Positions 24,466 through 36,327 of a DNA stretch of 64,000 nt are shown piece after piece; position 1 is the stretch's first letter; each line of letters opens with the position of its first letter. Source of the DNA: Chlorops oryzae (taxonomy: Eukaryota > Arthropoda > Insecta > Diptera > Chloropidae). The notes beneath the pieces were generated by a model. It was given only the letters and a program-made list of their open reading frames with translations, was not told where the DNA came from and searched no databases. The translations under genes and the position numbers were made by a program. Where the stretch lies: assembly GCA_020466095.1 (NCBI GenBank), contig CM035806.1, forward strand, positions 146,397,420 to 146,461,419, read 5' to 3'.

Positions 24466-25045
24466 GCTAGTCGTTGACCATAATCCATTTTCTTATAAGT
24501 ATTAAACCTGTTTCGGTCTCTCACCACAATAATTCCTGATGTTAATGGGTGAACCTATATACATACATATAGTATGTATGTATATTTTATTGTCGTAGTT
24601 TAACTGAATTTTTCCCCATTTTGTTTCTCACTTTGAAAGTCAACTAATATCGATTGGGAATTTCGTATCGCAGGGCTTTGAGAACATGATAATTGAAGTA
24701 TTCCGCAGAAGGATGCCTGCCCCAGATATGCGAGAGGGTAATTTTCTTTGACTAAAACAATGCAAGTACAAACACAGAGCTCTCAGGTGCGTTCCCTGCA
24801 GTAATGGAGAAGTCAATCTATTGAAAAGGAGGACCGTCTGTACCTTCATATTGCAAATAGTCTAGAGATCCACGAAGGCTGTGCGTTTTTCTACGGCCAT
24901 GACATAACTTCTCTTGAAGTAATTATTTTCAATGAGCTAAGAGAGAGAACAGTACTGATTTATTTTTGACTAGTGTGAAAGTAGTTGGAGACTAATCGGA
25001 ACTAATAATGGGTCTCGTAATTCACGTGGCACCTAAAAACTTAAA
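24466..25045. other. Intergenic, nothing recognised
   Basis: No ORF, element or structured repeat seen apart from a short TATG tract near 24563. Confidence 0.4.
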
Positions 25046-26124
25046 TAAAGGGTCTAGCGGGTTGCGGCATCATGAAAGGAATTTTTAAATTTTGTTGATT
25101 TTTCGATAGGCGCCATCTAACAACACTGTGGAGACCACTTTTTAGATTTTTATTTTGAACGGTCCTTGAAATATCCTTGAAAATCCGTTTTTATAAGCCT
25201 TTTTTCAAAATTTTATTTCTCAACAACCAATTGAGATAGAGAGACGATCTAAGCAGATTATGTTAGATAATAAAACAAGGAAGCTAAAATTTTTTTTTTT
25301 AATTTTTACACTGAGAAAATTTTTTTTACAAAACTAAAAAGAAAATTTTGAATATTTTTTTCAGTGTATTCCCAGTTTCGCGCCACTCTATAATTTTTTT
25401 TAGAAACACCCCTTAGTATTTACTTTCATTTAAAAGAAAAAAATATTTAATTCAGATGGCGCAGCACTGCGATATTCAGACAAATACAAGGGTAAATAGA
25501 TCCTCCCAGTATTGATATGCTGGGGTAGACCTGCGTATGTGGTACATTTGTCCGAAATCCCATACAAAAGGCATCACTCATACGAAATGTAGGACATTAA
25601 TTAAATATTCGATAATCCGCGCGCTCATATAATTTTTATCTATTAAATTCCCCACAAGTAACTTTTGTTCGGTTTAATTTTTTTTTTTTTTTTTTAGAAC
25701 AGTAAGAATTCCTGTTGACATCATTTTCTTAATTATTCAACTCATCCTAAAGTGGTAGATGTTTCTGTATACCTACGCAGTTAAAGTAGCAAAAGAGGGC
25801 AAGTGGTTGGATTTACAAAAGATTGTGGTTTAATTTTGTGTTTTCTGATCACATTTTATTGCATATATTTTTCCATCCCACAATACCTTATACCTAAATA
25901 TTACTTAAAATCATAAAATATAAACCTACCCCTATGAAAACTATTAACAAACGAACTTAACTTATACAAAACACTGATCTTACATCTCTACCTGCTTTTG
26001 TTAAAAAAAGACTTCATCCTGAGAGGCTTAGTCGTCATCATCGCTGAATTCGTTGATTACAACGTTTGCATTTTTTTGGGAAAATAATTTTGATAATTGT
26101 TCTGCAGGTCGAATTATTCGCGAT
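25046..26124 (+). repeat. Left terminal inverted repeat of the transposon
   Basis: About 1,079 bp. The inner end lies at ATTATTCGCGAT (26113-26124), where it stops matching the right copy. Contains a poly-T run (25678-25696), a nested palindromic ACACTGAGAAAA ... TTTTTTCAGTGTA block (25307-25360) and, at its inner end, the last codons of the transposase (26028-26124). Confidence 0.9.
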
Positions 26125-28033
26125 AGGTACCGAGCATGCGATAGGTAATAAATTATGCTTGATACGTGAGCGCAACATCCAACAGTTCTCGTTCCATTAG
26201 GACAACTGCAGCAATATCACTGAATTCCGCTTAAATCGTTATTTGCTGTGTACTCTACATATACTGTGTAGTGTTTTTTGTTGATGTGGCGCGATTGTAC
26301 CTGAAACTGCAGAAGGGTTGGTGACTGCTTTGCGTACTTCGCCCATATCGTGTCATCCTTGACTAACTCTGCCAGGTAGGATACTGCCAAAGAAAGTTGA
26401 TAAGGCCCAGTATATAATATCTTGAGATGTTCCTCCGTGAGCTGTGGAAAGTCTAATATAGCTGAAGTGTCCAGTGCGCAGAAATTACTTCTTTTTTTGT
26501 TGTAACCCTTCTCCTCGACTTCGTCACATAATGTGTTGGGAGTGTCCATGCGGCTTTCCATATGAAGGAGAATTTCCTCACTTAATTCCCCATCCGAGTC
26601 CAGTCGTTTGCCAAATTCGTTGTGCAAATATCCTGCGATCTTGCAAATATCTCCAACTCTCGGGAGCAGTTTATTGTCCAAATTGTGGTGAAGCAATTTA
26701 TATTTCTGTGCTATGGCTCCATGTACAGCTTCCACAACCCATCTTATTTTTGTAACTTTTCTGGATTCATTGGCTTCGGTGGTGTGCAATTGATTTTTGC
26801 TTCCTTTGAGGGCTGGCATGAGTACACGGAATCCTCCTTCTTCAATTTTGTTGCCCACATCTCGAAAACCACGATCTACGACAAATATGTCATCCTCCTT
26901 AAGTAGATTTCTGAAGTCTTGGTCGAGCATCACGTCATTCATAATAGATGCGTCATTTTGCGTTCCAAGATATGGACCACATATGTCTGCGATGAATCCG
27001 TTGGTTGTACAGATAGTAAAGGGCTTACACAAATGAGTCTTTTTTTGGCCAGAATATGATTTCCTCTGGTATTCGTTGTTTGTACTTTTCTGGTGACGAA
27101 TGTATGTACCGTCGAAAATTAAAAAAGCTGGTCACTTCGAAGCTTTAGCAGTTGGGTTGCTGTTCTTGATGTTTGGGCCAGAAGGACTTCTCTTGAAATA
27201 TTCTTTATTCCAAATGATGTAATCACGTCTTTTTTGAAGGCTTCAATAACAACAGCAAACATTGATGACACTTGTTGAGGTCCTTTGATTCCAAATACGG
27301 TTGCTGTAACGTTGTTTGACATAGCGGTTCTAAGCTTGAACAAGAATACTGCGATTGCTTGAATGTTGGTGTGAACTTTACATTTCAATGACACTAGCTT
27401 TTGTTCCAGCACTTTGATATTTTCCCATCGGAGTCCAGTGAGATGTTGTATTTCGCTGTCTGAAACCGTTTCATCCTTAATTTTATTAAACAAAGAACCG
27501 CTGTCACCGAAAATGCTTTTGAAAAAGGGTTCGACCTCTGCACTCTTTAAAGTTGTGGAATTGGAGATGACTTTAAGCTTTGGTATTTCATCCTCAAAAA
27601 ATATAGAGCTAATTAAATGTGTAGAGCAGCAACGATTTTCCACAGGGATGTAAATTTTGGCTTTTTTGTAGACCTGGACGCGAGCTTCGATTGGAACCAC
27701 TTTCATTCCTTCTTCTTTTAATTGGCATATAGTGCACGATCGGTGATTTATAGCAACTCGCTTGATATTGAAATCCATGAAATCTTCTTCATCATAAATG
27801 TAATCGGGATCATTTTCTTCATTTTCGTCTTCCTGTAATCCAGCATGTTGTGACGTTGATGGGCCAAGCTCCTGTCCAAGGCGGCGACATTTATAGCAGA
27901 GTTTATCCTTCACTGAAGATGTTTTTTTAAGACGAATGCTATACAGCTGGGCTTCTGCTATCGTATTAATGAGTTTTTTTCGCCCTTTGAACTTCGCTAC
28001 ATCTTTATTACAGTTTTGACAACGTTGAACCAT
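26028..28033 (-). pseudogene. DDE transposase (DDE_Tnp_4, PIF/Harbinger-like) with frameshift and in-frame stop
   Basis: Transposase that would cut and join the element's ends. Likely start is the ATG at 28031-28033 (AAAATGG context), giving MVQRCQNCNKDV. The N-terminal part has Cys-pair motifs (CQNC, CYKC, CTIC, CCSTH) that look like zinc binding for DNA recognition (inference). The first reading frame stops at 27119-27121 after a run of six A (plus strand). The next frame resumes at IFDGTYIRHQK. Catalytic residues fit D (27111-27113, FDGT), D (26952-26954, QNDAS) and E (26730-26732, VVEAVHG), with the family's VVDRGFRD between. A TGA at 26217-26219 interrupts the frame, followed by 62 more codons with a SWIM-like CSC ... 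CCAH finger and an acidic end (FSDDDD, TAA at 26028-26030). Whole length is about 665 codons. The breaks may be real decay or sequencing error. Confidence 0.85.
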
Positions 28034-28290
28034 TTTAGTCAATTGAGAACAATAAATTTTCAAGTTAACACGGTGAGCAATAATGATTGAATAATGAAGG
28101 TTTTTTTCTGATTTCCTTATATATAGGAAAAAGGGTTCAAAATATTTTAAAATATGCAACGGGCCCTTCATTAGTCTTGCACTTGCAGATAATACCCATA
28201 AAGTAAAATCTGAGAAACTACACTTTTTTGCTTCAAATTTTTTTAATAGCACCAGGTAGAATGGTCAGTCCTCTATTTTTGTCTAGGCGA

Positions 28291-29368
28291 ATCGCGAATA
28301 ATTCGACCTGCAGAACAATTATCAAAATTATTTTCCCAAAATAATGCAAACGTTGTAATCAACGAATTTAGCGATGATGACGACTAAGCCTCTCAGGATG
28401 AAGTCTTTTTTTAACAAAAGCAGGTAGAGATGTAAGATCAGTGTTTTGTATAAGTTAAGTTCGTTTGTTAATAGTTTTCATAGGGGTAGGTTTATATTTT
28501 ATGATTTTAAGTAATATTTAGGTATAAGGTATTGTGGGATGGAAAAATATATGCAATAAAATGTGATCAGAAAACACAAAATTAAACCACAATCTTTTGT
28601 AATCCAACCACTTGCCCTCTTTTGCTACTTTAACTGCGTAGGTATACAGAAACATCTACCACTTTAGGATGAGTTGAATAATTAAGAAAATGATGTCAAC
28701 AGGAATTCTTACTGTTCTAAAAAAAAAAAAAAAAAATTAAACCGAACAAAAGTTACTTGTGGGGAATTTAATAGATAAAAATTATATGAGCGCGCGGATT
28801 ATCGAATATTTAATTAATGTCCTACATTTCGTATGAGTGATGCCTTTTGTATGGGATTTCGGACAAATGTACCACATACGCAGGTCTACCCCAGCATATC
28901 AATACTGGGAGGATCTATTTACCCTTGTATTTGTCTGAATATCGCAGTGCTGCGCCATCTGAATTAAATATTTTTTTCTTTTAAATGAAAGTAAATACTA
29001 AGGGGTGTTTCTAAAAAAAATTATAGAGTGGCGCGAAACTGGGAATACACTGAAAAAAATATTCAAAATTTTCTTTTTAGTTTTGTAAAAAAAATTTTCT
29101 CAGTGTAAAAATTAAAAAAAATTTTTTTAGCTTCCTTGTTTTATTATCTAACATAATCTGCTTAGATCGTCTCTCTATCTCAATTGGTTGTTGAGAAATA
29201 AAATTTTGAAAAAAGGCTTATAAAAACGGATTTTCAAGGATATTTCAAGGACCGTTCAAAATAAAAATCTAAAAAGTGGTCTCCACAGTGTTGTTAGATG
29301 GCGCCTATCGAAAAATCAACAAAATTTAAAAATTCCTTTCATGATGCCGCAACCCGCTAGACCCTTTA
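28291..29368 (-). repeat. Right terminal inverted repeat of the transposon
   Basis: Reverse complement of 25046-26124, with single-base differences (for example in the ATTTTGGG and TTTAGCG blocks) and a one-base change in the A run. It carries an untranslated inverted duplicate of the transposase's last 32 or so codons (28293-28388). Confidence 0.9.
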
Positions 29369-29406
29369 AGCAAAACATTTTTCTGTTAAGGTCTTCCCTT
29401 AAACGT

Positions 29407-29463
29407 GGTTTTGCCTCGAAAACATCGAAAACATCGAAAGCATCGAAAACATCGAAAACTTGA
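29407..29463. repeat. Short tandem GAAAACATC repeat
   Basis: About five units of GAAAACATC, slightly degenerate. Confidence 0.75.
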
Positions 29464-29879
29464 AAATCAAGTAGGCTTAGAAATTAATGAACGGAGTTTT
29501 GTATGAAAAATTGTACACAGAGAAAAAAATCAACCAGAAACCTGATTAAATCAAAAGGAAAAACATACAAAACGGCTTCAACAAGGAATATTTTTTTTTT
29601 TTAATTTTTCTTGTTGGAAAAAATAAAGATTTTCCTTTTGAATCAACCATATTTCAGGTTGAATTGAAATGATATTTTTCAAAAAATGATTTAAATTTAA
29701 ATTTAATAAATTTAAATTAAATTTAAAACCAACCACGGACATAATTGAAATGACAAGATAATTTTAAAAATAAAAAAAAAAATTTCTAAAATTACTATAA
29801 AAGAAGAAATGTCAAAAAAAATTTAATGAACGTTCAAAGCAAATGGCCAGAGAGCCCTCTGCTGAACATAACCCCAAAA

Positions 29880-30525
29880 TAGGGATGGGCAAAAAATATC
29901 GATATATCAAAACATCGATTTTTTAAAAACGATATATCGAAAATTTACACTGATATATTTGCTCGACGATATATCGTACATCGATATACTTTTCCCGACA
30001 TCGAAAGCGATATTTTATATAAGTATGTCTATCGTTGTAAGCCTGTGTTTCACACGTATTTCTCTTGGATATAAAGAGGCATTTTAATCGTTCATATCTT
30101 ATCTTATCGTATCATATCTTATCATACCATCGGAGAACTCGAAAACGTCCTTTTATACACTCCAATTTTGTCTAATATATGTACAGTGTACTCTGTCTTA
30201 AGCAGACACCTACGGGATCCAAATATATGTATGTCCGCTTAACAGAGGTATTCGCTTAAGAGGAATGTATTTGAGAAGCAGGAGCACAAGAAAATTCCTG
30301 AAATCTGTCCGTTTAGAGAACAAGTGTCCGCTTAGGAGGGTTCTCCCCAATCAGAAGGTACACTGTATTTTAGTAAAATAGTCATTTTTAATTGGTATTT
30401 ATAATTCGATATATCGAAAGCTCGATATTTCTCCCCCGATAGTATCGTTTCAATTTCGATGCTTTTCAAATATAATATATCTATACGATATATATCGATG
30501 TATTTTCCCATTTTGCCCATCCCTA
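29880..30525. mobile_element. hAT-type MITE (646 bp) with perfect 8-bp duplication
   Basis: Ends TAGGGATGGGCAAAA ... TTTTGCCCATCCCTA. Flanked by direct repeats CCCCAAAA (29872-29879 and 30526-30533). Eight-base duplications and these termini are hallmarks of hAT elements. Subterminal sequence is rich in CGATATATCG palindromes. Confidence 0.93.
30184..30365. mobile_element. Pogo-like MITE nested in the hAT MITE (182 bp)
   Basis: Starts CAGTGTACTCTGTC and ends GAAGGTACACTG, flanked by TA on both sides. The interior shows the internal inverted motif GTCCGCTTAA/TTAAGCGGAC. TA duplication suggests Tc1/mariner-pogo mobilisation. Confidence 0.85.
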
Positions 30526-30830
30526 CCCCAAAAATAGCCATCGGATGGACTTCGTCTGATTTTGTCACTCCGTTGTCGTGACTGCTTTCGCAATGCTTAA
30601 AAAGTTCTAAGATGAATAAATATCTTTGTATGTCCAATTTTATAAACCAAATGAGAATTATACCGAACGCAAAGAAATTTAATTAAAAATATTTCCTTTC
30701 AAATCAACCAAAAATGTTGTTGACTCAACCATTTTGCTTTTGAAATTTTCGTTCTGCTCGAAAATCAAAAGGACTGTGAATAACAATGCGCCCTTTCAAA
30801 AAAAAATTATGGTAAAGTTCGCTCAGTGTA

Positions 30831-33247
30831 CATTTTTAAGCTTTTTCAATCTTTTCACGTTTAAGAGAAGACCCTTTTTTTTTTTTTGTTCCTCTCAACT
30901 AAATCGAGTAAATCCAAAAGTGGGGATTATTTAAAAGTTTTTTCAGCCAAAAGCATCCCTCGATGCTTAAATATTTTTTCTTGAAATAACAAAGACGAGC
31001 GTTTCATACCGTCAGCAAGGACCACACCAGAAAGCAAAAAAAAGAAAAGTATATAAATAAATAAATAAAAGCCGAGAATAAGTTGAGAGAAATGTTTTTG
31101 CAAGACGTGAAGAAAGTTTCCCACGCCAGGAAAAAAACTCGTTGCTGTAAGAAACAAAATCCCTCAACCTTGGCAACTATTTTGAGTGGGGAAAGTTTTT
31201 TTCTTTTTTTCTTACTTTTCATTGACATGTTTTTGTTGATATTTCTCTTCCGGTTTTTACCTTCTCCATCGACGTGCATTGTACATGGATTTGTCGTATG
31301 GACTTCAGAAATTGTGTATAAGAATTTATGTTGTATTGTATAGGGATTAAAAAAGCGAAATGGTTTCGATGAAAATTTTTTGCGGCGAATTGACTTTCAG
31401 TATTTAAGAAACAAATATTCATATAATATACCTACAATATTAAAGGATAAAAGGATTGTTATTATTTCTTAAATTAATTACTTTAGAAGTGCGCTCGATC
31501 GATCCAATGTTAATCTCGTCGAGAGCAATTTATTGGTGTCACAAAATGTGATTTCAGCTTAGATGGAGTTTCAGTATTGAAATTTCTCGTTCACTCGAAA
31601 GGCGCCGATGAATCACGAGACACGACGCACAGTGTGCCGAGTGCGGCGAAAAATGGTAAAAATGGAAATGATAAAGCTGGGCGCGGCAGTAAATCCATGT
31701 TAAGTTTTTCCAATTGTAGCACAACATTGGGTAAGTTCTCTTTCGAACTTTAGGTCTGTGGGTCCAAAATTGCGAAATTTCGGTTCCCCTTTACATGGGG
31801 AATGGGGATCAGAATTTTTTCCAAATTTCCCAAATCATCATATGCAAAGAAACGTCCGTACCGAATTTCATTGTTCTGGCGCGACTCCATCTATTTTTGG
31901 CCACAAGATGTATGGAATCGAATCACTGTGCGACGTGACGAAATATAGCAATGCGCCCGTTTACACGTACGTCAATATCGTGTTCAAGAAATCATGAAAA
32001 GAGATGAATCGCCGCTCTCCAATAAAATATGCCCTATTTTGTCGATATTAGTTCGACAATGGAAATCCGATCGGACTATTTTTAAGGGCACCTCCAGTGC
32101 TAGGGTTGTCAAAAGATTTCCGAAAATTCTTCTTAAATCAGAATTTTTTGAGAGATTTATCTTAATGCCGCATGCTTTAAAAAAACATCCAAACATACAA
32201 CATACACACACTCTTAAGCTGCGCGTTTATTTGCGTCGGGTTCGCACCCTTACTTGTTGTTTGTTATTATCACCAGGGCTCGGATTTTGTTGACTTTTAT
32301 AAACTTAAAGCATACCTTATGGGGCAAAAATTTTCCTTCCAACATTTTGCGAATAATTTCAGCGAAGTTGAACTTCAAAGCGCTTTTCCAAATTGAAGAA
32401 AATTCATATTGAAGTTAAAAATCGATTTGAATCTTAGCTTTATATGAGTTGAACAAAATTTTTACTCCATAAAGTATGCTTTAAATTAATAAAATGCCAC
32501 ATGATTATCACGTTTATAACGTTTTTTTTTTCTTTCTTTTACTAAAGTCCTTTTTTAAATTCTCTTCTCCGTTCACTTGCACAATTCCACTGCTGGCCAG
32601 ACTGATGCAGTCGTGAGCAGCTTTTGGCATTCACCCCTAGACCAAATTGAGGCGAAATTGTCAAGTTCATAAATATTCATGGTCGAGCGCATATCGTGGA
32701 TTCTGGTACTTCATTCTCGAAACATAAAAAAATAACAAACAACAACAACAATAAACAAGCAGAGGTCCTTAGGAAAATAAGTGACTATTCACATCATAAT
32801 TTTTTGTGGCGAACATCAACTTGACGACGGAATGTTTTCTTCCCCCAAATATGAACGCAATGAACGATTGCCAATTTAAATAAAAGCGAAAAGCGAAAAG
32901 CGAAAAGGGACAAAATGAATGGCGGTATTTTACTGGTACATAAATTCATCATACCGAATGAAGAAAAGCCGAAAGAAAGGACAGCAAACGTATGATCGAA
33001 ACCTTTTTATGGCTACATTTTTTTTGGGGAAGTCTTTTAAGGAAATATCGTAACAAGGATTTTATTTTTGAAGTGAAAGGATTGAAGATGCGAAAGAATC
33101 TAAAATATTGCATAAAAAATTTCTTATATTCATTTTCAAGGCTCCTTGATTTACGAGTTTTCGAAGCATTCGAGGAAGACACACTTTTCATGGGAAAACC
33201 CCTATTGAAAAAGGCGAGTTTATATATTTGATTTGGTGCATTATAAT
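30831..33247. other. Intergenic with a diverged repeat fragment
   Basis: No supported gene. The part at about 31740-32290 has phrases typical of the Helentron-like family in this window (ACCGAATTTCATT, ATCGGACTATTTTTAAGGGCACC; compare 38430-38460) and is probably an old copy. The rest is unique A+T-rich sequence. Confidence 0.5.
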
Positions 33248-33735
33248 CAAAAACAAAATGTGCTTTAAAAAAATGGTAGAAGCAAAGGAAGGCACTGCCG
33301 AAATTCGACTTGCATTTGACCTATAGCTCATAGGCGAAAATTGGAGGGCAATCTCGAATTCTTAAAATTACTTTATTGATTTTTTTTTCCTTCAAATCAT
33401 TGGAGGAGGGAATTAAAGGGAAAATGAAAATTAAATCGAATTCCTTTCACAAGATTTCAATTCATAGAAATTCCTTCATAGTTTCGTTCAATTTTTAAAA
33501 AGCTTTCGCACGGATCAAAAAGCTCGTTTGCTTAATTAATTACTATTGCCAATGGTTCTTTGCACATGTCTCAAGAGGACGTTTTTGGTTGCATTTTTTT
33601 GTTTGTTTGTTGGAATGCTTCAAAAGAAACTCTTCTTTGGAGATTAAAAGGATTTCCGTTTGTTAATTGCGCTGTACTGTGCGAAGGCATTTCGGAAATC
33701 ACTCAAGTATTTTGTTCATGTCATCAAAGAAATGA
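33248..33735 (+). repeat. 487-bp duplicated block, copy 1
   Basis: From AAAAACAAAATGTGC to CATCAAAGAAATGAA. It matches 37479-37966 in the same orientation with about a dozen differences. No TIR, LTR or tail at either edge. Confidence 0.9.
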
Positions 33736-33737
33736 AG

Positions 33738-33845
33738 ATCAGTGTTGCACTGTTTTCTTTTGTGGATAATATGCCAAGGCAAAAAAGGATTTAGGGAGTT
33801 TTTTCCTTGGCAGATTATCTAGAAAAAAACGGTGCAACACTGATT
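33738..33845. mobile_element. 108-bp foldback MITE
   Basis: Ends ATCAGTGTTGCAC ... GTGCAACACTGAT, with GTTTT/AAAAC continuing the arms. It sits exactly at the edge of the duplicated block and is absent from the other copy. Confidence 0.8.
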
Positions 33846-35861
33846 ACATATTGTTTTCATGGTTCGGAACCATTTGCGTTGGGTTGAAAAATTTCGTACA
33901 TACCCAAAGGGAGATTTTGCGTTTTTCCTTCCGATTTTTGGTAAAAATTGTTCGACTTTGCAGCGGCAAAACGGTATCAAAAATTGCTCGGATGGAGTTC
34001 GTGTATATGAAGAAGTTGTTTAGTTATAATCTTTCTATATTTTCATCAAAAAATTTTTGATAAAATAATTAGTGCTTTGGGAGCTATAGGCGATACAAAA
34101 TAAAATATGATAAAAATACCTCAAATTTTAGGAATTTTTGCCATTTGCACCTACTAGATAGAGTTTTTTTCGAGTCGGTTTGTACTAAAACTATTTAAAA
34201 TGAGTTGAGAGCTATAAATTGTGATAGAAAAGAAGTTGAAATATTGAACGGATTACGAGATATAGCCATAAGTAAGTGAGTAATTTAATTCTCGGCCCCA
34301 CTTTTTGAAGTCTATTTTAAAAAAAAGTAGAGGTGACTTGACAAAACTGAGTATGAGGCGTTGTTATACTCACCGAGCACTTTCAAAAACAGTCGTCAAA
34401 TTTTTGTTTACAAAACATGATCTCTAAAATGTCGCACAGTGTTAGCAAACGATTATCAAGAAGAGAGAAATCTATGAATGGAATTGTTCTAAGTAGAAAA
34501 TTAAGGGAGGATCTACATTATCAGGCATGCTCTAGAATTCGAATCCTGTATATTTGAGCCGTTCGTGTAGAAATGTCCTCGAGAATGACATTCAAAACGG
34601 AATGGGTTCCTTCTTCTGTTCCATCGATGCTTGTGAGGACATTTTTTCTGTTGGATAATATGTAATTATTCACATATAAATTGGTAGGTATTTATTACAA
34701 AAATTTTCCCCATTTTATGAAGATATAATCATAGCGTGTCCTTTTTAAAGGCTAATCTAATTGGTTGCTAATTGCATTCGTAATTGAAGAGCTTTGTTTG
34801 AATTAAATCGAAATGAATCGGAAAAGAAAATAAGTTTTTATATGACAGGAGGAAATCCATCCATCGAAATGGGGGCAATAAAATCGTCGAATTCACGTAA
34901 TTACAATATTTTGTTAAATTACGCATTGAATAAGTTTGCAAGCTCAATGACGTTCAAATTGGCCTTGGGGTAATTTCGAAAGTAATTAGCTCGCGTGAGT
35001 GGATATTGTGCCTTCTAACGATGAGGCGAACATGTAATTCCACTTGCCTACATACGTTTGTATGTACGTAAATATGTATGTACGCAGGCACTCGAAGGGT
35101 GATACACATTAATTCAATGTGGTTTTCTCCTCTTTTTCTTCTTCTTTAATTTAACTTTGATGAGCGTAAAATGCACATCAAAACTTGAGGGCACGAAATT
35201 GGCCTTGTTTTAAATTGAATCTTCCCCAAATGCACATTCCTAGATGCATGAATGAACGTGCTTAAGAAGCAGTCATATGCCTGCCTGCCTGCCTGCCTCC
35301 TCCCTTCCTTTCTTGCTGCCTGCTTGCATGTAAGTTTCGATTCAAATTTTAATTCGCTGCACAGAAACGTAATCGACAAGAAATTTATGATGGGCGGCGT
35401 CTCGAAGGACTCTCATACAAATGCGGTTCAAACGCTTTCGCTCACGAACTTTCCAAACGGATATCATTAGGCGAGAGTGAGTGCTGCCGAATATAAAATT
35501 GTAAATGTTCACAGTCCTTAGATGATTTTATGCAAGATGTTGCGGGCGTTGAAGAAAAGCCATAAAGAAAAAAAATGTTTTCTCATTTTTTTGTATTTTT
35601 TTTTGAATTAATTGCATCCATGTGGATGTGTTGGAATGAAAGAACCATTTCGAAACGTAAAGAAGAAAAACTTCCTTCAAATAGTCAAAGAACATCAAAG
35701 ATTAAACATAAATAGGTACCTATTGAAAACATTAAATTTTCAAAGGTCTCAAAGGAATTTCATAATGAATGAATAAAAATTATTTTGATGTCAGCTAATG
35801 AGAACTTTTGAGTCAGGCACTCTTTAATCGACAATTTCAAGAAAAAAAAAAATCAAATAAT
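33846..35861. other. Intergenic, no gene seen
   Basis: Unique-looking A+T-rich sequence. A degenerate (CCTG)n tract lies at 35279-35330. No ORF with supporting features. Confidence 0.45.
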
Positions 35862-36327
35862 TTTTTAAAAAGATAAAAAAACGAAAGCCAAATATAGTTT
35901 CAATTCATCCGATGGACACCAAAAAGTATGCTTACAATTTTTAAGAGTCGATATGCAAAATGTTCTCATTCGCGACTCGTTTTCGAGTCCCAAAATTATC
36001 GATATTGAGTGAAATATAACATAGCAACAGGTTGGATAACACTGTGAGATATTTTTTCGGTGATCGTGTGCGGGTAGGGATTTTATACTTTTTCGTAAAA
36101 GTACCTATTTGGAAAAACGTTAACTTCTGCATCATTACTTTTTTGAAAATACATGCTAATAAGAAAACGGCAGCCTTGGACATTTTTTTTTTTTTTACTC
36201 AAATTCAATTTTTACCACTTTTGACATACATAGCTGTATCTCGTTAATCGCAAAGAATATTCTATTGGTGTTTTGAGCAAAGTCCCTGCTCGGGCGCCAA
36301 TTATGTTGTGTCCTTTGTCTTTGTGTT
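35862..36327 (-). mobile_element. LTR-retroelement fragment with primer-binding site, copy A
   Basis: On the minus strand 36282-36299 reads TGGCGCCCGAGCAGGGAC, a typical tRNA-Lys-type primer-binding site. It is preceded by an LTR-like end (ACA at 36304-36306). The internal leader runs down to about 35862. No gag, pol or other retroelement protein is recognisable. The LTR probably continues to the right of 36327, but its far end is not clear. Confidence 0.75.

Larger units (their letters stand above)
25046..29368 (-). mobile_element. Long-TIR DNA transposon, PIF/Harbinger-like (4.3 kb)
   Basis: The termini are inverted copies of TAAAGGGTCTAGCGGGTTGC. The terminal inverted repeats are about 1,078 bp each (25046-26124 and 28291-29368) and differ by only a few bases, so the element is recent or homogenised. 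Between them one minus-strand transposase gene (26028-28033) carries DDE_Tnp_4-type catalytic motifs. No clean direct target duplication: flanks read AAA on the left and TTT on the right. Related end fragments at 24130-24465 and 57911-58620 show the family is multi-copy. The superfamily call rests on the transposase; membership in the ISL2EU-like branch is a guess. Confidence 0.85.
29513..30830. mobile_element. Non-autonomous DNA element, composite copy 1
   Basis: Outer ends read GTACACAGAGAAAAAAATC and its partner TTCGCTCAGTGTAC, a short imperfect TIR (CACWGAG). No coding capacity. An hAT MITE (29880-30525), itself carrying a pogo-like MITE (30184-30365), is inserted inside. The same composite occurs inverted at 44357-47321. 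Class unresolved. Confidence 0.75.

Noticed and set aside
35941..36183. An 80-codon minus-strand gene, also seen at 41537-41779
   Set aside because: Both frames sit in the leader of LTR-element fragments downstream of the primer-binding site and resemble no retroelement protein I know. Duplication of the whole fragment explains why both are open.
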